Below are positions 23,516 through 35,430 of a DNA stretch of 64,000 nt, one piece after another. This stretch comes from Takakia lepidozioides. Its lineage: Eukaryota > Streptophyta > Takakiopsida > Takakiales > Takakiaceae. Made by a program: the position numbers and the translations under genes. Numbering within the stretch: position 1 is the stretch's first letter; the number at the start of each line of letters is the position of its first letter. The notes beneath the pieces were generated by a model. That model did not search any database and was not told where the DNA came from. It saw only the letters and a program-made list of their open reading frames with translations. The DNA lies in contig CM060732.1 of assembly GCA_030704615.1 (NCBI GenBank), positions 65,391,053-65,455,052 on the forward strand. The letters run 5' to 3'.

Positions 23516-26120
23516 ATGGGGGAGGAAGACAGAGGAGGTCATCCCAGGGATGACGATAATGAACCTGGACCTCCCAAAAAAAACCAAAAGGGGCCAGGCG
23601 CGAACTTTGTTGGGACATATATAATGACCCCAACATTCTTGCGGAACCAGGTTGGGAAGTTTGGAAGTTGGGGCAGCGGTGGTCGCTTGGTGACTGCAGG
23701 AAATTTTGTGGACTGGTGTCACATAAATCGTTTGTGGCCTAGAGATAGGCATGATCCACAAACCAAACAAAATCAAGCTAGCTTGCATTCCTGCGCCAAC
23801 CCGCATTTCCGCCACAGGGCAGAGGAGGTACATACAACATTGTGGGGTCAACCGCTCGTCAACAACAAGGTCCCGTATTTATTTGCGGCCATGTTGTACA
23901 CAGAGTTGATTTTATTGCGACCGGTGGATTGGCAAACTGCCACTGCGAGACAACGTACTAGACTATACATGTTCTCTGATATCCCAGACTTGTATATACG
24001 TCAAGGGCAGGACATCATACGGTTTGATGGAAACAACGAGGTGGAAGAAGGAGGAAAGGCGGATAGAAACGACGATGTGGAAGAAGGAGGAAAGGCGGAT
24101 AGAAATGACGATGTGGAAGAAGGAGGAAATGCAGACCAACCTCCAGATTATACGCCGCAACAGGTCTCCGCAGCCGGGCCTTCAACGTCTGAGGTGGAGG
24201 GGGGTGAGGTACGCTCTCCATTGGAGGAACAGTTGGCCGCACATGAATAGCACATCAAAGACCTGCAGGACATTGTTCATTTGCAACGGTGGCAAATAGC
24301 GAAGTTGCTGGAAAGAATGGGGTTGGAGACTTTCGACAGCGTACGCAGTGTGCTTCAGGACCCGAGGCCAATCATCAACGAGCAAGACATATTGGCACGT
24401 TTGAATATGCCACCAATGGACATTGACCACGTCATCGACGGGGTTGACTCAATCGGGCATGGGAATGAAGTGCAAACGTCTGAACAGGACCCGGCGAGGG
24501 TTGAGGAAGAAAGACTTGCGGCGGAGAGGGCAAGAAAAGATAAGGACCCCATAGTGGAAACTGAGGAATGTTCAGCCATGCAAATTACATCGGCCCAAGA
24601 ACAGGAATTAGAGCAGCTTGTGGGGGAACGCGAGCAAGCTAGGGCTGTTGCATATCGGTACTCAAATGCCATTCAGATCCGATCGTGGCCATGGTTGAAG
24701 GGGAATTGGCGGAATTGGGTGACATGGGGGGGCCATCTAGCATCGCGGGAAACACGGATAGAAAAAACATTGTCTTCCCTCCAACGTGCAGCACGTTTGT
24801 CGAATCGAAGTGTAGATAACATCTATGTTAATTTGCAAAGGCACGACACTGTGCGTGATGTATTCACGTCGAAGTACACTGGATTCACCACATGGGCTGA
24901 TGTGGATGTCATGTTTGAGCACTGTGTGCATACAATTTCCGATACCAATAACAGCATAAACTGGGATTTGGAAGTAGAGGAGGAGTGGGACACCAGGCCG
25001 AGGATGTCATCCTACATTCATGAGGATAAACGGACGTGGATACCACAGAGCAATCCAACGTCATGGGTAACAGATGGTACGGTGTGCACAATGTGCCTAA
25101 ACCCTTATGGACCGGAGGGAGGCTATATGATTGGTTCATGTGGTCATTTGTTCCATCCCGCATGTCTCATATCGGCAGCCATGCGAGCCAGCTCATGCCC
25201 TGACTGCCGTGGACCATTAATCCATCGACGTTTCTATGAGTTGTTTGGATTGCAAGACAATATGCCCACGAGATACGAGTACAACCAGTACAACATGCCA
25301 TTGGATGTATCGCCTTACGATTTTTTAAATTGGCAGCACTGGGGAGAGACAATGACATGGGATGCTCCAAGAGAGATGCACGCCTTGGATGCGAAGACGT
25401 TAACTACGGTTAAAGATCCGCTGACCTTTTGGGTGACATCCAACTGGGAAATAACCGTGCCTGCTAGAGGCATACGGACCCAGTCCAAAGGGAGCTTTTT
25501 TGCCGGAACTTGGGAGGGCATTGGAGCTGTACCAGACAAAAATTCTTCCGACTGCCTGAGGATCCATGGGTGCCAGTGGAAAACGACCCATACAATCGCA
25601 AACCGATTGGGAGAGACCTATTTCTGAGGGAGTTGGAGGCTGCTAGCATCCGTTGGGAGGATATGAATGAGACGTACTGGGTGCCTCGTCGGGATGAAGG
25701 GCCATTTCTTCTAGAGTTGCGCAGAGACCCCCGGCAGGAGGAGGTGTTGGACAATTTCAAGGCTGCCATCACGAGTGTTGTAAAGTATTGGCAAAACACA
25801 TGGCGTAACCAAGTTGCCCCTATTCCCCATGGGTGTTCTTGCCACTTCCAAACATATCGGATTTAATTGAAAAATTGCATGAAGCCATAACAAGAGCGAT
25901 ACACCCGGCTCTGGCAAATGTGGAAGAGAGTCAGCACTCGCCTAGAATGCTACGCATGATGGCAAGGGTGGACCACACAACACTGGGTCCCTCTTTGACC
26001 ACTCAAGCCCGGGCTCGAGCTCTCCGTACTAGTGGAGGCACGTCCTCTACACCCGCAGCATCTTCATCAACATCTGAAGATGACGACAACGAAGTAATAA
26101 ATCTAGATGAAGATGAGTAG
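23516..26120 (+). pseudogene. RING-H2 protein gene (broken)
   Basis: A long plus-strand frame from 23516 with one in-frame TAG at 24248-24250 and the same frame continuing to about 25545; then frame changes at about 25545 and 25840 carry the reading to 26120. RING-H2-type finger at about 25090-25210: CTMC, CGHLFHPAC and CPDC. An internal three-fold repeat of a 12-residue acidic unit (VEEGGKADRNDD) lies at 24030-24140, and a Glu-rich helical segment at 24480-24650. The tail ends NEVINLDEDE, which looks like a SUMO-interacting-type acidic motif. The family is not one I can name. It could be a transposon accessory gene, given the neighbouring hAT remnant. Confidence 0.6.
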
Positions 26121-26229
26121 AAAGGCTAGAAACGTAGGGAGTAGGCCAAAGGTCTCAGGTTGCGAAAACTTAAATGTGCAACCCATTGTATAGTCTACGT
26201 AATTTTTGGAAATACGAGGTTCATCCTAT

Positions 26230-26645
26230 GAACCATTTTTGAATGACCTCATACTTGTTCGGTACCTGTTTGACGGCATGTACAATATACTGGCAAAGTT
26301 TCAAAACAATCCAAAAATTGCTGAATGAAGATACCATTGGTTCACCCATTGCAATATTTTAAATCGAACTCATACTTGCCCGGTACCTTTAAGAGGGCAT
26401 GCACGGATGGTTGGCCATCGAGATGATTTTGGTTCGCTTTGAGACTTGGCCAATATGTTCAATGTGCCATGGAAGAGGCCCCAGAGTAATATGAGATCAA
26501 CCAAAATTTGTTCAATGGGCCGACGGATGGTTGCCCATCCAAATGATTTTGGTTCGCTTTGAGACTTGGCCAGTGTGTTCAATGTACCCTCTGATAAGAC
26601 CCAGTGTAATATGAGATCAATCGAAATTCATTCGATGGGCCAATG
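26230..26645. repeat. about 120-bp degenerate tandem repeat, block 1
   Basis: Units begin with ACGGATGGTTG(C/G)CCATC, contain ATGATTTTGGTTCGCTTTGA and ACTTGGCCA, and end with ATATGAGATCAA and TTCAATGGGC. Starts at about 26402 and 26521; an earlier pair of CTCATACTTG...CGGTACCT marks lies at 26247 and 26370. Confidence 0.75.
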
Positions 26646-27180
26646 AGGCGTTCAATTTTCATCTAGTTTTTGTTCATTGCGAAAAAAAAAAAAACCTGCA
26701 ATTCGTGCACGGCTATTGCACCCATTGAACGGATGTGGTTGAAGCCCCTCTTTTGCCCGCATGTGCTTGAACATGTGTACAACACATGTGCGGAGACACA
26801 ACAGACGAATAAATCATTTGCCTCCCCATGGACACCAAGCCATTCCATAATGTAATTGAATTTAAATTAATTTTAAGCCAATAAATAGGTTTGCACTGCC
26901 TTTCATTGGGGGTTTCTGGCACGTATCAATTTTGTTTTTGGCTCAATTTTGTTCTGCGGCTTCCAGCATCCCACCACTACTCCCCCGCCAAAATTTGGAC
27001 CAATAAAAAAAAATGTTCTTTTCGCTCACTATTGCAGAACTCTCTATAAAGAGTGCATGAAGTTGAACACAAATCAAGTTTGGAGTGCAAAACAGGGAAG
27101 AAACTATGGTTTTGGGTCCAAATGAATTATGTTTGCTCCCAAATTTGGCACGCACGTTGCATATGGCTACATTACATGCC
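26646..27180. other. intergenic stretch between repeat blocks; no gene
   Basis: A/T-rich DNA with short poly(A) runs (26682, 27008). No coding frame or RNA gene recognised. Confidence 0.4.
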
Positions 27181-27535
27181 CCATTTAAAAACGGAATGAA
27201 AAAAAAAATCGTGAGCACGCGAAACACAGTCCAACAGGTCCCAAAGCAATAGCAGATCCAACGGAATACATTCAACGGGTGAACGGATGGTTGCCCATCC
27301 AAATCATTTTTGTTTGCTTCCAAACTTTGCCAGTACGTTTGAGATACCCTCTCACAGGTCCCGAACAAATATCAAATCAATCGAAATTCATTCGATGGCT
27401 CAACGGATGGTTGGCCATCGAGATGATTTTGGTTCGCTTTATGACTTGGCCAGTATGTTCAATGTGCCATGGAAGAGGCCCCAGAGTAATATGAGATCAA
27501 CCAAAATTCGTTCAATGGGCCGACGGATGGTTGCC
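27181..27535. repeat. about 120-bp degenerate tandem repeat, block 2
   Basis: The same unit as at 26402, with starts at about 27282, 27401 and 27521 and a decayed partial copy before. It abuts the 5' side of ParB-methyltransferase copy B and may mark the element's left flank. Confidence 0.75.
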
Positions 27536-27643
27536 AGTACATGGAGTGTATCTCGGCACCCCTCATCAATACATCTCGTCTTATGTGGCATGAACTGTTC
27601 CCGTTAATGATAGACAATATGTTCCCCTCAGCCTGAACAGTCT

Positions 27644-30600
27644 TTGGGTGGGGTCGCATCATTCCACAATGGAGAAGGGCGTGGCTCTCCTGAGAGAAAC
27701 CCCACATCCAGACCGCGGCGGAAGCTGAAGGCTTTGTACTACGGGCGACGTCCAACCTCTCGCATGGCAAAACTTAAGCTCCAGCAGGAGATTCCATTGT
27801 CTTGCTCACAGCCCGCGCGAGGGACGCACAGAGACAGTGGATCCCTCCAAGACACCACAAAGAGGCAATAACACACCGGTTACACCATCGCGGGCAGGAG
27901 CAGCCCCCGCAATTACCCATACGGTGGAGACTGGAGGAGGGGAAAGAACACCACAAAGAGCACGGATTGTGCAAGTTCGAGGTGAAGCCGGGGAGAGGGC
28001 AGTAGAGACGGAGAGAGTGCTCAAGGTGTTTCTGGTGGAGGATGACCATGTTGAGGACGACGAGAGGGAGCTTTCTGACCAGGATGACATCCTCCCGGAC
28101 ATCCCCAGGCCCCAAACCCGGAGCATACAGGCTGGATTTGGCGGTCCGGGTGGGCTGCTGGAGAACCCCCTTGCAACAGACGTCATGTCGGAGGTGGATA
28201 TGAAGTTGGCCACTGCCAAGATGTTGGAGGCAACCCACAACAACATTGGCAGGGTCCTAGGGGCATGGTGTACCCGACCAAGCTTCGGATTCCCCTTTGC
28301 CGCTTGGTTTCATTGCAGGTGGTGAGACCTGCCCTCCCAGGCGATATCGACAAGCTGAAATTCTCTTTCCGGGAGGGATATTGAATGGGGTTTGCCGCGT
28401 TTTACGTTTCCATGGAGAACGACCACGGAGCTTCTCGTGCCCACACTTCCGATGAGGTGGACAAATGGGGTCCCCATTAGCAACGGCGAAATGAGGAGTT
28501 CGAGAGATTGATTGCTACTGATCCTCTTTTCCAGCACTTGTCCGGAAAGATGTTTTACGTGTGGGACGGCAATCATCGCCTCCTGGCGTGGATGGAGTAC
28601 ATAGCCCAAGCCCATCCCAACAACCTACATTGGCATTTCGCCGTGGAGTGTGTTGTGCTGAAGGTTGCGGGGCCCAAAGATCGCAGTCTTCTCAAAGCGG
28701 CAATGGCAGACATCAACTCGTAAATTACAATGCTTCTTGCTTTGGAACTTTGAATTTGAAACAGTCATTTCATTGCCAATCGTCATATTTGTTGCAAATT
28801 CTCATTTCTTTATTGTTTAATGGAAATGTGGCATTGCAGGGTGACTAAGAATGCCTTCATTGCCACCAACTTGTCCCATATGCTCTTCCGAGTGAAGGAT
28901 GTCGGGAAGCAGGGGGTGCAAGAGTTTGCCAATTCGCTCAGTGCCAACCTCCTGCGCAAGTCGGAGGCAAAGGCAGACAGAACCTGGTATAGGCTGAGCA
29001 TGGACGCCATGGTGGACTACATATTTCGGGTAAAGCTCCTAACTGTTTTGTTGAGCTAATCTGTCTCTCCTCCCCCAATAGAAGAAAAAGTGTTGAGCAG
29101 GATCTCTAATCTTAGTGCGCATTCTTGACAGACGAAAATTCAGCAGGATTTGGCACATGCGCGGAGGTTCTACATGGAGTCAGAGGAGAAGAAACTAACC
29201 CTCCCGACACTGGAATCCTATCTCAAAGCTGCGGAGGCGAAGGCCCGCATCAAGTACAAGTCGCGGATGGTAAAGTACGTGGCCATAGCTGATCCCGCCC
29301 TTGGTGCCGACTTTCTGGTGGAGGTGGGGAAGCACTACTCCCGCGCTCTGAAGCCCACAATGACATTGGAGAAGCTGCATCGTCTAGCCACATCCTGTGT
29401 GGATGCAACAGAAAAGGTTATACATTCTTAACCAAATTGTCGTGGCAGCAATTCGTTTTTGTGGTGTTTGGCGCTTACTAATATGCTGGGTGATTGGACA
29501 GACCCAGTGGCTCCAAATCTGGAATGGTTCCCAAAGTACAAGGGACATGTGGAGCTTCCCCAAACCCGACAAACTGTCCGACCCCACATTCGACATGTGG
29601 ATGAACCACATGACATGGTGGTTTTAGGTACTTTCCCACGCTTCATTTGGGGCGTCTACTCTTGTATCGGATGGATTTATTGTATTTTTTGAGGAAAGCG
29701 GTCTGATGGAGAATCTCCACAGGTGACGACGAATGCGCAAGAGCAGCTTGACACACAAGCACATCAGTTCAAGCTAGAGATTTCTGGTGAAGCACAGAGC
29801 CTATGCGACTATGTGACGAGGTACTTTCTGCTCTACAAAACCGACCTATTCTTTCGAGAGATACCCCATGCCCGCCGGAGCCACGAGTTCACCGACCAGC
29901 CGAACGTGGACAAAGCGGCAATGCGCCTTCTGTACAGGTACATACGATGTGCCTTTCTTTTTAGTCCCAACATTTCGAGGATGTAAGAGGCCTTATGTGG
30001 CGCATGAAAATTAGTTGTGGTCCTTGGAAAAATGGCGCCAAATTGGGCCCTGGGGGATGGCTGTCCAGGGGGTGGCTGGCACTCAGTCTGGAAATTCGGC
30101 GCCATTTTTCCAGTTGCAGGCCCAGTCAGATTTGGGACTTAGCCATTCTCGGCTCCAACCTGGGAAAATGGCGCCGAATTTCCAGTGCAGGGCCCCGAAA
30201 ATGGCTAAGTCCCTACAGTGGCAGGCACCGAAACCGGAAATTCGGCGCCATTTTTCCAGTTCCGGGCCCAATCAGTTCTGGGACTTAGGCATTTTCGGGC
30301 CCAACCTAGGAAAATGGCGCCGAATTTCGAGTGCAGGGCCCTGAAAATGGCTAAGTCCCTATAGTGGCAGGCACCAAAACAGGAAATTCGGCGCCATTTT
30401 TCCAGTTCCGGGCCCAGTCAGTTCTGGGACTTAGGCATTTTCGGTCCCAACCTGGGAAAATGGCGCCGGTTTTCCAGTGCAGGGCCCCGATAATGGCTAA
30501 GTCCCTAGTGTGGCAGGCACCAAAACCGGAAATTCGGCGCCATTTTTCCAGTTCCGGGCCCAGTCAGTTCTAGGACTTAGCCATTTTCGGCCCCAATTTG

Positions 30601-33098
30601 GGAAAATGGCGCCGAATTTCCAGTTGAGGGCCCCGAAAATGGCCAAGCCCCTGGGGTGGCTGGCACCGAAACTGGAAATTCGGCGCCATTTTTCCACTTC
30701 CGGGCCTAGTCAGTTTGGCGTCTATTCAGCGTGTATTTTGCAGTTTCATTCCCTAAAATTTACCTCGTTCCCGGGACCTCATTCTGTGTGTTTCTTGAAT
30801 GCAGGTACTGCAAGTTCTCCTTTTTGGAGAAAGGTCATCTGTCCTTCGAGCCGCCATTCTTCCTCGCATGGAGGAACCTTGGGGCTGACTCCATGTACAC
30901 TGACGTTATCGTGAAGGAGTGGCATCTGGAACATTTGCGCGACTGCCCTTGGTATGTGGACCTTCCGCCCGGCTCGCTCGACTCATCCGAGTTTCAATTG
31001 AAACTGGATGCTGAGGCGCGACGAAACTGGGCTCCGCTGCCTCCGCTGGGTCCAAAGGAGGCGAGAGCGCTTGCCAAGTCCAGGAAAGCGGCAGAGCTTG
31101 CTCAGGCAGGTATTCAAGAGAAATTGAATGAGAAGAATAAAGGACAAAATAAAAGGACACGGAAACAGGGGAGTACAGTAACCCCCAAAAAACAGAAAAC
31201 CACCGAGGCACCAAAGGAGGCGCAGGAGGGGCCCCAAGGGAGTGACTCCGACGACGACTTTGTGCAAGGTCCTGCGACTGCTGCTGCTGCTACCAAGTCA
31301 CCGGTCGTCCGGGTTCCCAAGTCAGTTCGGACTGGGACTGGCTCTGCCAAGAAGTTGGCATTTGAGGGCGAGCCTACACGGCGGTATTCGGCGGTGACGT
31401 TTCCGAAGAGGCCAAAGCTAGAACCCCCAACCATCATCCAATGTGTCAATGAGAGCTTCCTTGGCTCTGGCTGCCAGGGCGAAGAAGGTGGGCACACAAC
31501 AAGTCTGTGGCGGAGCATAAGGGGAAAGCCAAGAAGAGGGCTCCCAGTACAGAGCCTAAAGACACCCCTGGTTTCGAATCCATGATGGAATTCGGAGAGA
31601 GCCTGCGATATGATTCTCCTCGATATTCCAGATGGGGAGCTGCTGGAGGGCCTGGATGGTGTGCCCACCTGGAACAGGTTTACTGAGGACTACTGGAGGG
31701 CTGGGTTTGGGCTGGCGGGGATGCTCCTGGATGACGGTGGATGTATGGTGGTCCTTGCCACAAGAGGGAAGACCACAGACAATGTTGTGGCAAGGTGGAC
31801 ACCGAAAAGTGTCACCCCGGTCCTCCTCAAAAAATGGTTCTACATCAATACGCAAGGGTTGCGGACAAAAGGCCAGAGTGTAAGTTATCAATCTATTGCA
31901 TTCCCTTTATATTGTGGTGTATCTGAACTAGACCTTGGACTTGATCCCTCTTTTGTTGGATGTGCAGACATTGGTGTTTGAGGCATATTGTTTTGTAAAG
32001 AGAGGGTCTACGTTCAAATTCCGCAATGACGGTCGTCTTGTCGATGCCGTTGTGGACCCTGTTACCTACGATGTCCTCTACAACTATGTGCCCCACTCCA
32101 GTATGCCGAAGGACACAAAGACAGGCAAACCGTGGCGGTACAGCCGGACCCGGAGCCCTGCTTTCATCCAAACCCTCATGGAGACATGCTCGGATGTCCA
32201 AGGGCGGATTCTTGACCGGCACGGGTAAGCCTTCACGTGCACAATTTGTCCCATGGCCCGATTGCAATTGCATGCCGCATGCTACTAACCGCCCGCTTTG
32301 TCCCTCAGGTGCCTCAATGTGGGCAGGGATGTTGTCCGACAGGCATGTCTTCGCCTTCGAGCCGGATACTGCCCTCCACAACTCCGAACTTGCAGCGGTT
32401 GAACGTCTGCCGAAAGAGGAAGAGGCATCCTCAGAGGATGAGGAAGAATCCGACAAGGAGCAGGGGGAGGTACAAGTTGGGATCGAGGCCGAGAAGCCCC
32501 CGGTTTACGAGTGAGTGGTCGCATTGTAAGTTGCCTCCTGATTTTGTGAGGCACCTCCCTTTGCTCTCTTATTTCATTGAAAGACCATTTTTTGCTTCTA
32601 CTGGTATTGACATTCTTAAAGTGGATTTGTTCTTACTGCAGGATGCCAAGTACTGCAGGAGGGACGTCTACACCGCAGTTCATGGGCGGGAGGAACGTTT
32701 TTTTTGCCAGGGGTGATTTCATGCCTAGTCCAGAAAGGGACTACATCCTTCCTACTTATGCTGCCCGGCTTGCTTTTGTGTCCATTAGGAGGTCTTCCGA
32801 ACCTAGTCGTGTACATCAGATTTTAGACGCGGCAAGCCTCAAGAAAATGAAGATGAGGGAGGAGGCAGCAGCTATTAGGGCCCGTCAGGCTTGTAGATTT
32901 GTCTTGGATTCTGCTGAGGAAAGTGGGGAAGAAGAGGCAGAAGATTCCCAGGAGGTGAGGTGGACAGTCCCCCAAGGAGAGGACAAATTTTTTGAGAGGC
33001 ATAGTGGAACTGATGCATTTGAGAGCTCGGAGGATGGGGGGGATGAGGGGGATGAGGAGGAAGGTGGGGCAGGTTCCTCGAAGGGTGTAGGAGAGTAG
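27644..33098 (+). pseudogene. ParB-like/methyltransferase-like fusion gene, element B (decayed)
   Basis: Collinear with the copies at 5736 and 42871. Exons read: to 28719, 28840-29029, 29132-29416, 29502-29627, 29723-29937, 30805-31879, 31968-32224, 32309-32510 and 32642-33098. ParB-like block has VSLQVVRPALPGDIDKL and an intact WDGNHRLLAW at about 28560. Lys-rich linker with KKQK (about 31180). DIPDG at 31622; the motif I strand is damaged (ILD then a deletion of several bases before the donor), but FEPD after the next intron remains. Broken by frameshifts (about 28265, 31470), stops at 28381, 28481 and 29625 (TAG where copy A has CAG), and a loss of roughly 70 bp before DIPDG. No transposase gene accompanies this copy. 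Confidence 0.8.
30026..30695. repeat. phased alternating inverted-site array B, in intron 5
   Basis: Ten sites containing TCGGCGCC or GGCGCCGA, alternately GGAAATTCGGCGCCATTTTT and its reverse. Site starts: 30026, 30090, 30163, 30235, 30309, 30382, 30454, 30528, 30601 and 30674; steps are 72-74 bp apart from the first (64). Between sites, GGGACTTAGCCATTTTCGG and its reverse complement alternate, so each pair makes an approximately 146-bp inverted unit. The whole array sits in the intron 29938-30804, the same intron that holds palindromes in copies A and C. Confidence 0.9.
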
Positions 33099-33161
33099 TG
33101 CCCATTCCGGCTATGACAGTTAGGACACACTTGTATAGATGTGGCTTGCCACAAAATTTGC

Positions 33162-33167
33162 AATAAA
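33162..33167 (+). terminator. poly(A) signal of ParB-methyltransferase B
   Basis: AATAAA about 65 bp after the TAG that ends the C-terminal exon. Confidence 0.5.
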
Positions 33168-33248
33168 ATGTTGCATTTCCTTGCTATGACGAGTCCACTG
33201 GTGCCAAATTCCAACTTCATATGACCCTATTTCCGTGCCTCCTTAACC

Positions 33249-34094
33249 CTATTTCCGTGGACACACAATGGTCCGCTCATGCTTTTTTTTTTTCCGCTCA
33301 TGCTCATGCCGCTCATGAAATAGCAGCCCCCCAACGAAGGTGTGCACCCTGTTGCCAACCTCAATGCAGCAGCGACCTGGCTCCTTTTTTACCCCTCTCA
33401 CCTTCATCATTCTTCTCACTTGTGCAGTATCATCCCACCTGCCAGCTGCAGCATAGATGTTTGATAGCAACACATAAGTCGCGGCATCCCGTTCATCCTA
33501 CTTGAGGATAGATGTTGCCACACGTTTAGCTATCTCCACATTGCCATGGATTCTGCAGGCACCAAGCAAGGCCTTCCACACCACAACATCTGGATTGATT
33601 GGCATTTTATTAATCGGGTCCACTGCCTCATCCAGTTGTCCCGCACGTCCAAGAAGGTCCACCATGCAGCCAAAGTGCTTTACTGTCGGAGTGATACCAT
33701 GCTCTTGCACTTAACATACATGTAGACAAGGGTGATGAGTAGAAAAACACTTGGCGGGAATACACTTTGGATAATGTGAGTGTGCATCTGCTTTCCAGCT
33801 TCCAGACCTTCCATCTTGATGCACTTAAGCAAGAGACAGACATACGTATCTGAATCTGCTGAAATGCCTCCTTTGTTTGTAGTCTGTAGAGCCTCTGTCA
33901 GACTGCCTGCCGCACAAAGCATCTTCACATGCCCAGAAGTGCAAGATTGATCCCCTTGCAGAAGCTGTGGTCATGGTTGAGGTGCCTGATTTTAGCAAAG
34001 GTGCCGCTGCAGCTGCTGCCTTTAGGTGACCATCTACCGATGCAAGTTTCTTGTAGCTATTGATCCACAGGGAATCATAGGTAATTTGGAGCAT
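33249..34094 (-). pseudogene. PPR protein fragment with PDF-type motif (copy 1)
   Basis: Minus strand. The 5' end has a PDF-type motif (YDSLWINSYKKLASVDGHL, about 34085-34030), then a Ser/Ala spacer, then PPR repeats (GLEAGKQMHTHIIQS, about 33800), then a jump into the last PPR/E-type motifs (ITPTVKHFGCMVDLLGRAGQ; YVLLSNIYAAAGRWDD). Broken by a TAG near 33498, a frame change near 33700 and an internal deletion. PPR proteins act in organelle RNA processing; this copy is dead. Confidence 0.75.
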
Positions 34095-35080
34095 GAAGTT
34101 CTAGGAAACACCCAACTCAACTTATCACACTAGCTTGTATGCTCAATTGCATCTGCTACTCTTTGTAATCCAACATGCATTCACCTTTTTGCCTCAGTTG
34201 TCCCACCATTAACTGGGGTCAGGAAAAGTATTCATTCCACAGCTTCTCCTCAGCTCTGTTACCTATTTCTAGATACTTTCCTATTGTCACATTGGCCGTA
34301 TCATGTCATTCACTCCAAACTATCAAAGGTTCACTCAACCAGCTAACTTGCAGAATTCAACACGGAAATTTCGGGCCGACTTTGATAAGAGGGAAAAACA
34401 GGGTGAAATGTGTTGAAGAAGGTGCCTTCATTAGCAGTGTCTGACCGCTGCCGCTGCGGGTTGCAGTTGACCATCTGTTTCTTGTACTTGTCCTTCCACA
34501 GGGAATCATAGGTGATCTGGAGCTTGACCTCTTAGATGAATCTGGACCCACCCTCTATCCCTGCTCCTTCAGCTATCTATGCAGAGAGCCTCTGTCAGTC
34601 TGCCTGCCTCACAAAGCATCTTCACATGCGTAGAAGTGCCAGAAGAGGCATTGTGGACTCCCTCTCTTGATCCTCATTCAGAAGCTGCGGTCATCGTTGA
34701 GGTGAGCATTCCAAAGCTTCTCCTCGTCTCTGTTATCTGTTTTTCGATTCTTTCTTGTTGCCACATTGGCGATAACATGTTAAAATCACTCCAAAACCAC
34801 CATAGATCCACCAACAAGCTACCTTGCACAGTTCAACATCAGAATCTAGGGACGACCTCTGTACTTCTTTCCAAAGCCGCATGGACAAGCAACATTTCGA
34901 CTCAGTTGTCCACTTTTTGCAAGATTCACAGATGCTGCCGCATTCCAGCGACCCCCCATCAACTCTTCCACCTTCACCAACCAGCAAATCCATGGTGTCA
35001 ACCTCAGGCCAGACCCTTCATCTCCCAGCTATGGCCACCTTATATTCAAGGTATAGGGACAAATATATTTCATCATTCAA
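34095..35080 (-). pseudogene. decayed OSB/PDF-motif exons (two copies)
   Basis: Two related stretches, 34175-34560 and 34690-34900. On the minus strand they encode pieces such as KLWNEYF-DP-x-WW and YDSLWKDKYKK, the PDF-motif signature of organellar single-stranded DNA-binding (OSB) proteins. The same sequence recurs at 54010-54400 (same strand) and 55255-55400 (opposite strand). Frames are broken. Confidence 0.5.
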
Positions 35081-35214
35081 GGTATTAAAAGATGGTAGGA
35101 AACAAGCAAACAGTGGAAAGCCATTGGTGAGACAGCGGGAGGGGAGATTTTGAGAAGAGAATGCAGCTGCCAGAGCATAACAAAAACATACAAGAACTCT
35201 TAGGCAGCAAACAC

Positions 35215-35430
35215 GGGAGACTAACCTCGTCAAGAGACTTGGGAAGCGGCTTGCCTTCCTCCTTAAGCTTCATCACACGCCTGTTTGCCTCCTTTGCCCA
35301 CTCGTACTTTGCCAGTACGGCATCAACATCACGCACAGTGCACCCCCACTCCGTTGCCACCTCAGCCTTGTGAAGCTCTCCAACTCGCTGGACCCACACC
35401 ATGCCCAGCCCGATGCCCCTTGCTTACTTT
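35215..35430 (-). pseudogene. exon of an unidentified plant protein
   Basis: A minus-strand frame reads WVQRVGELHKAEVATEWGC then VRDVDAVLAKYEWAKEANRR and KLKEEGKPLPKSLDEV, ending at a plausible donor. It looks like a conserved, helical eukaryotic exon, but I cannot name the family. No partner exons are clear nearby. Confidence 0.35.
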
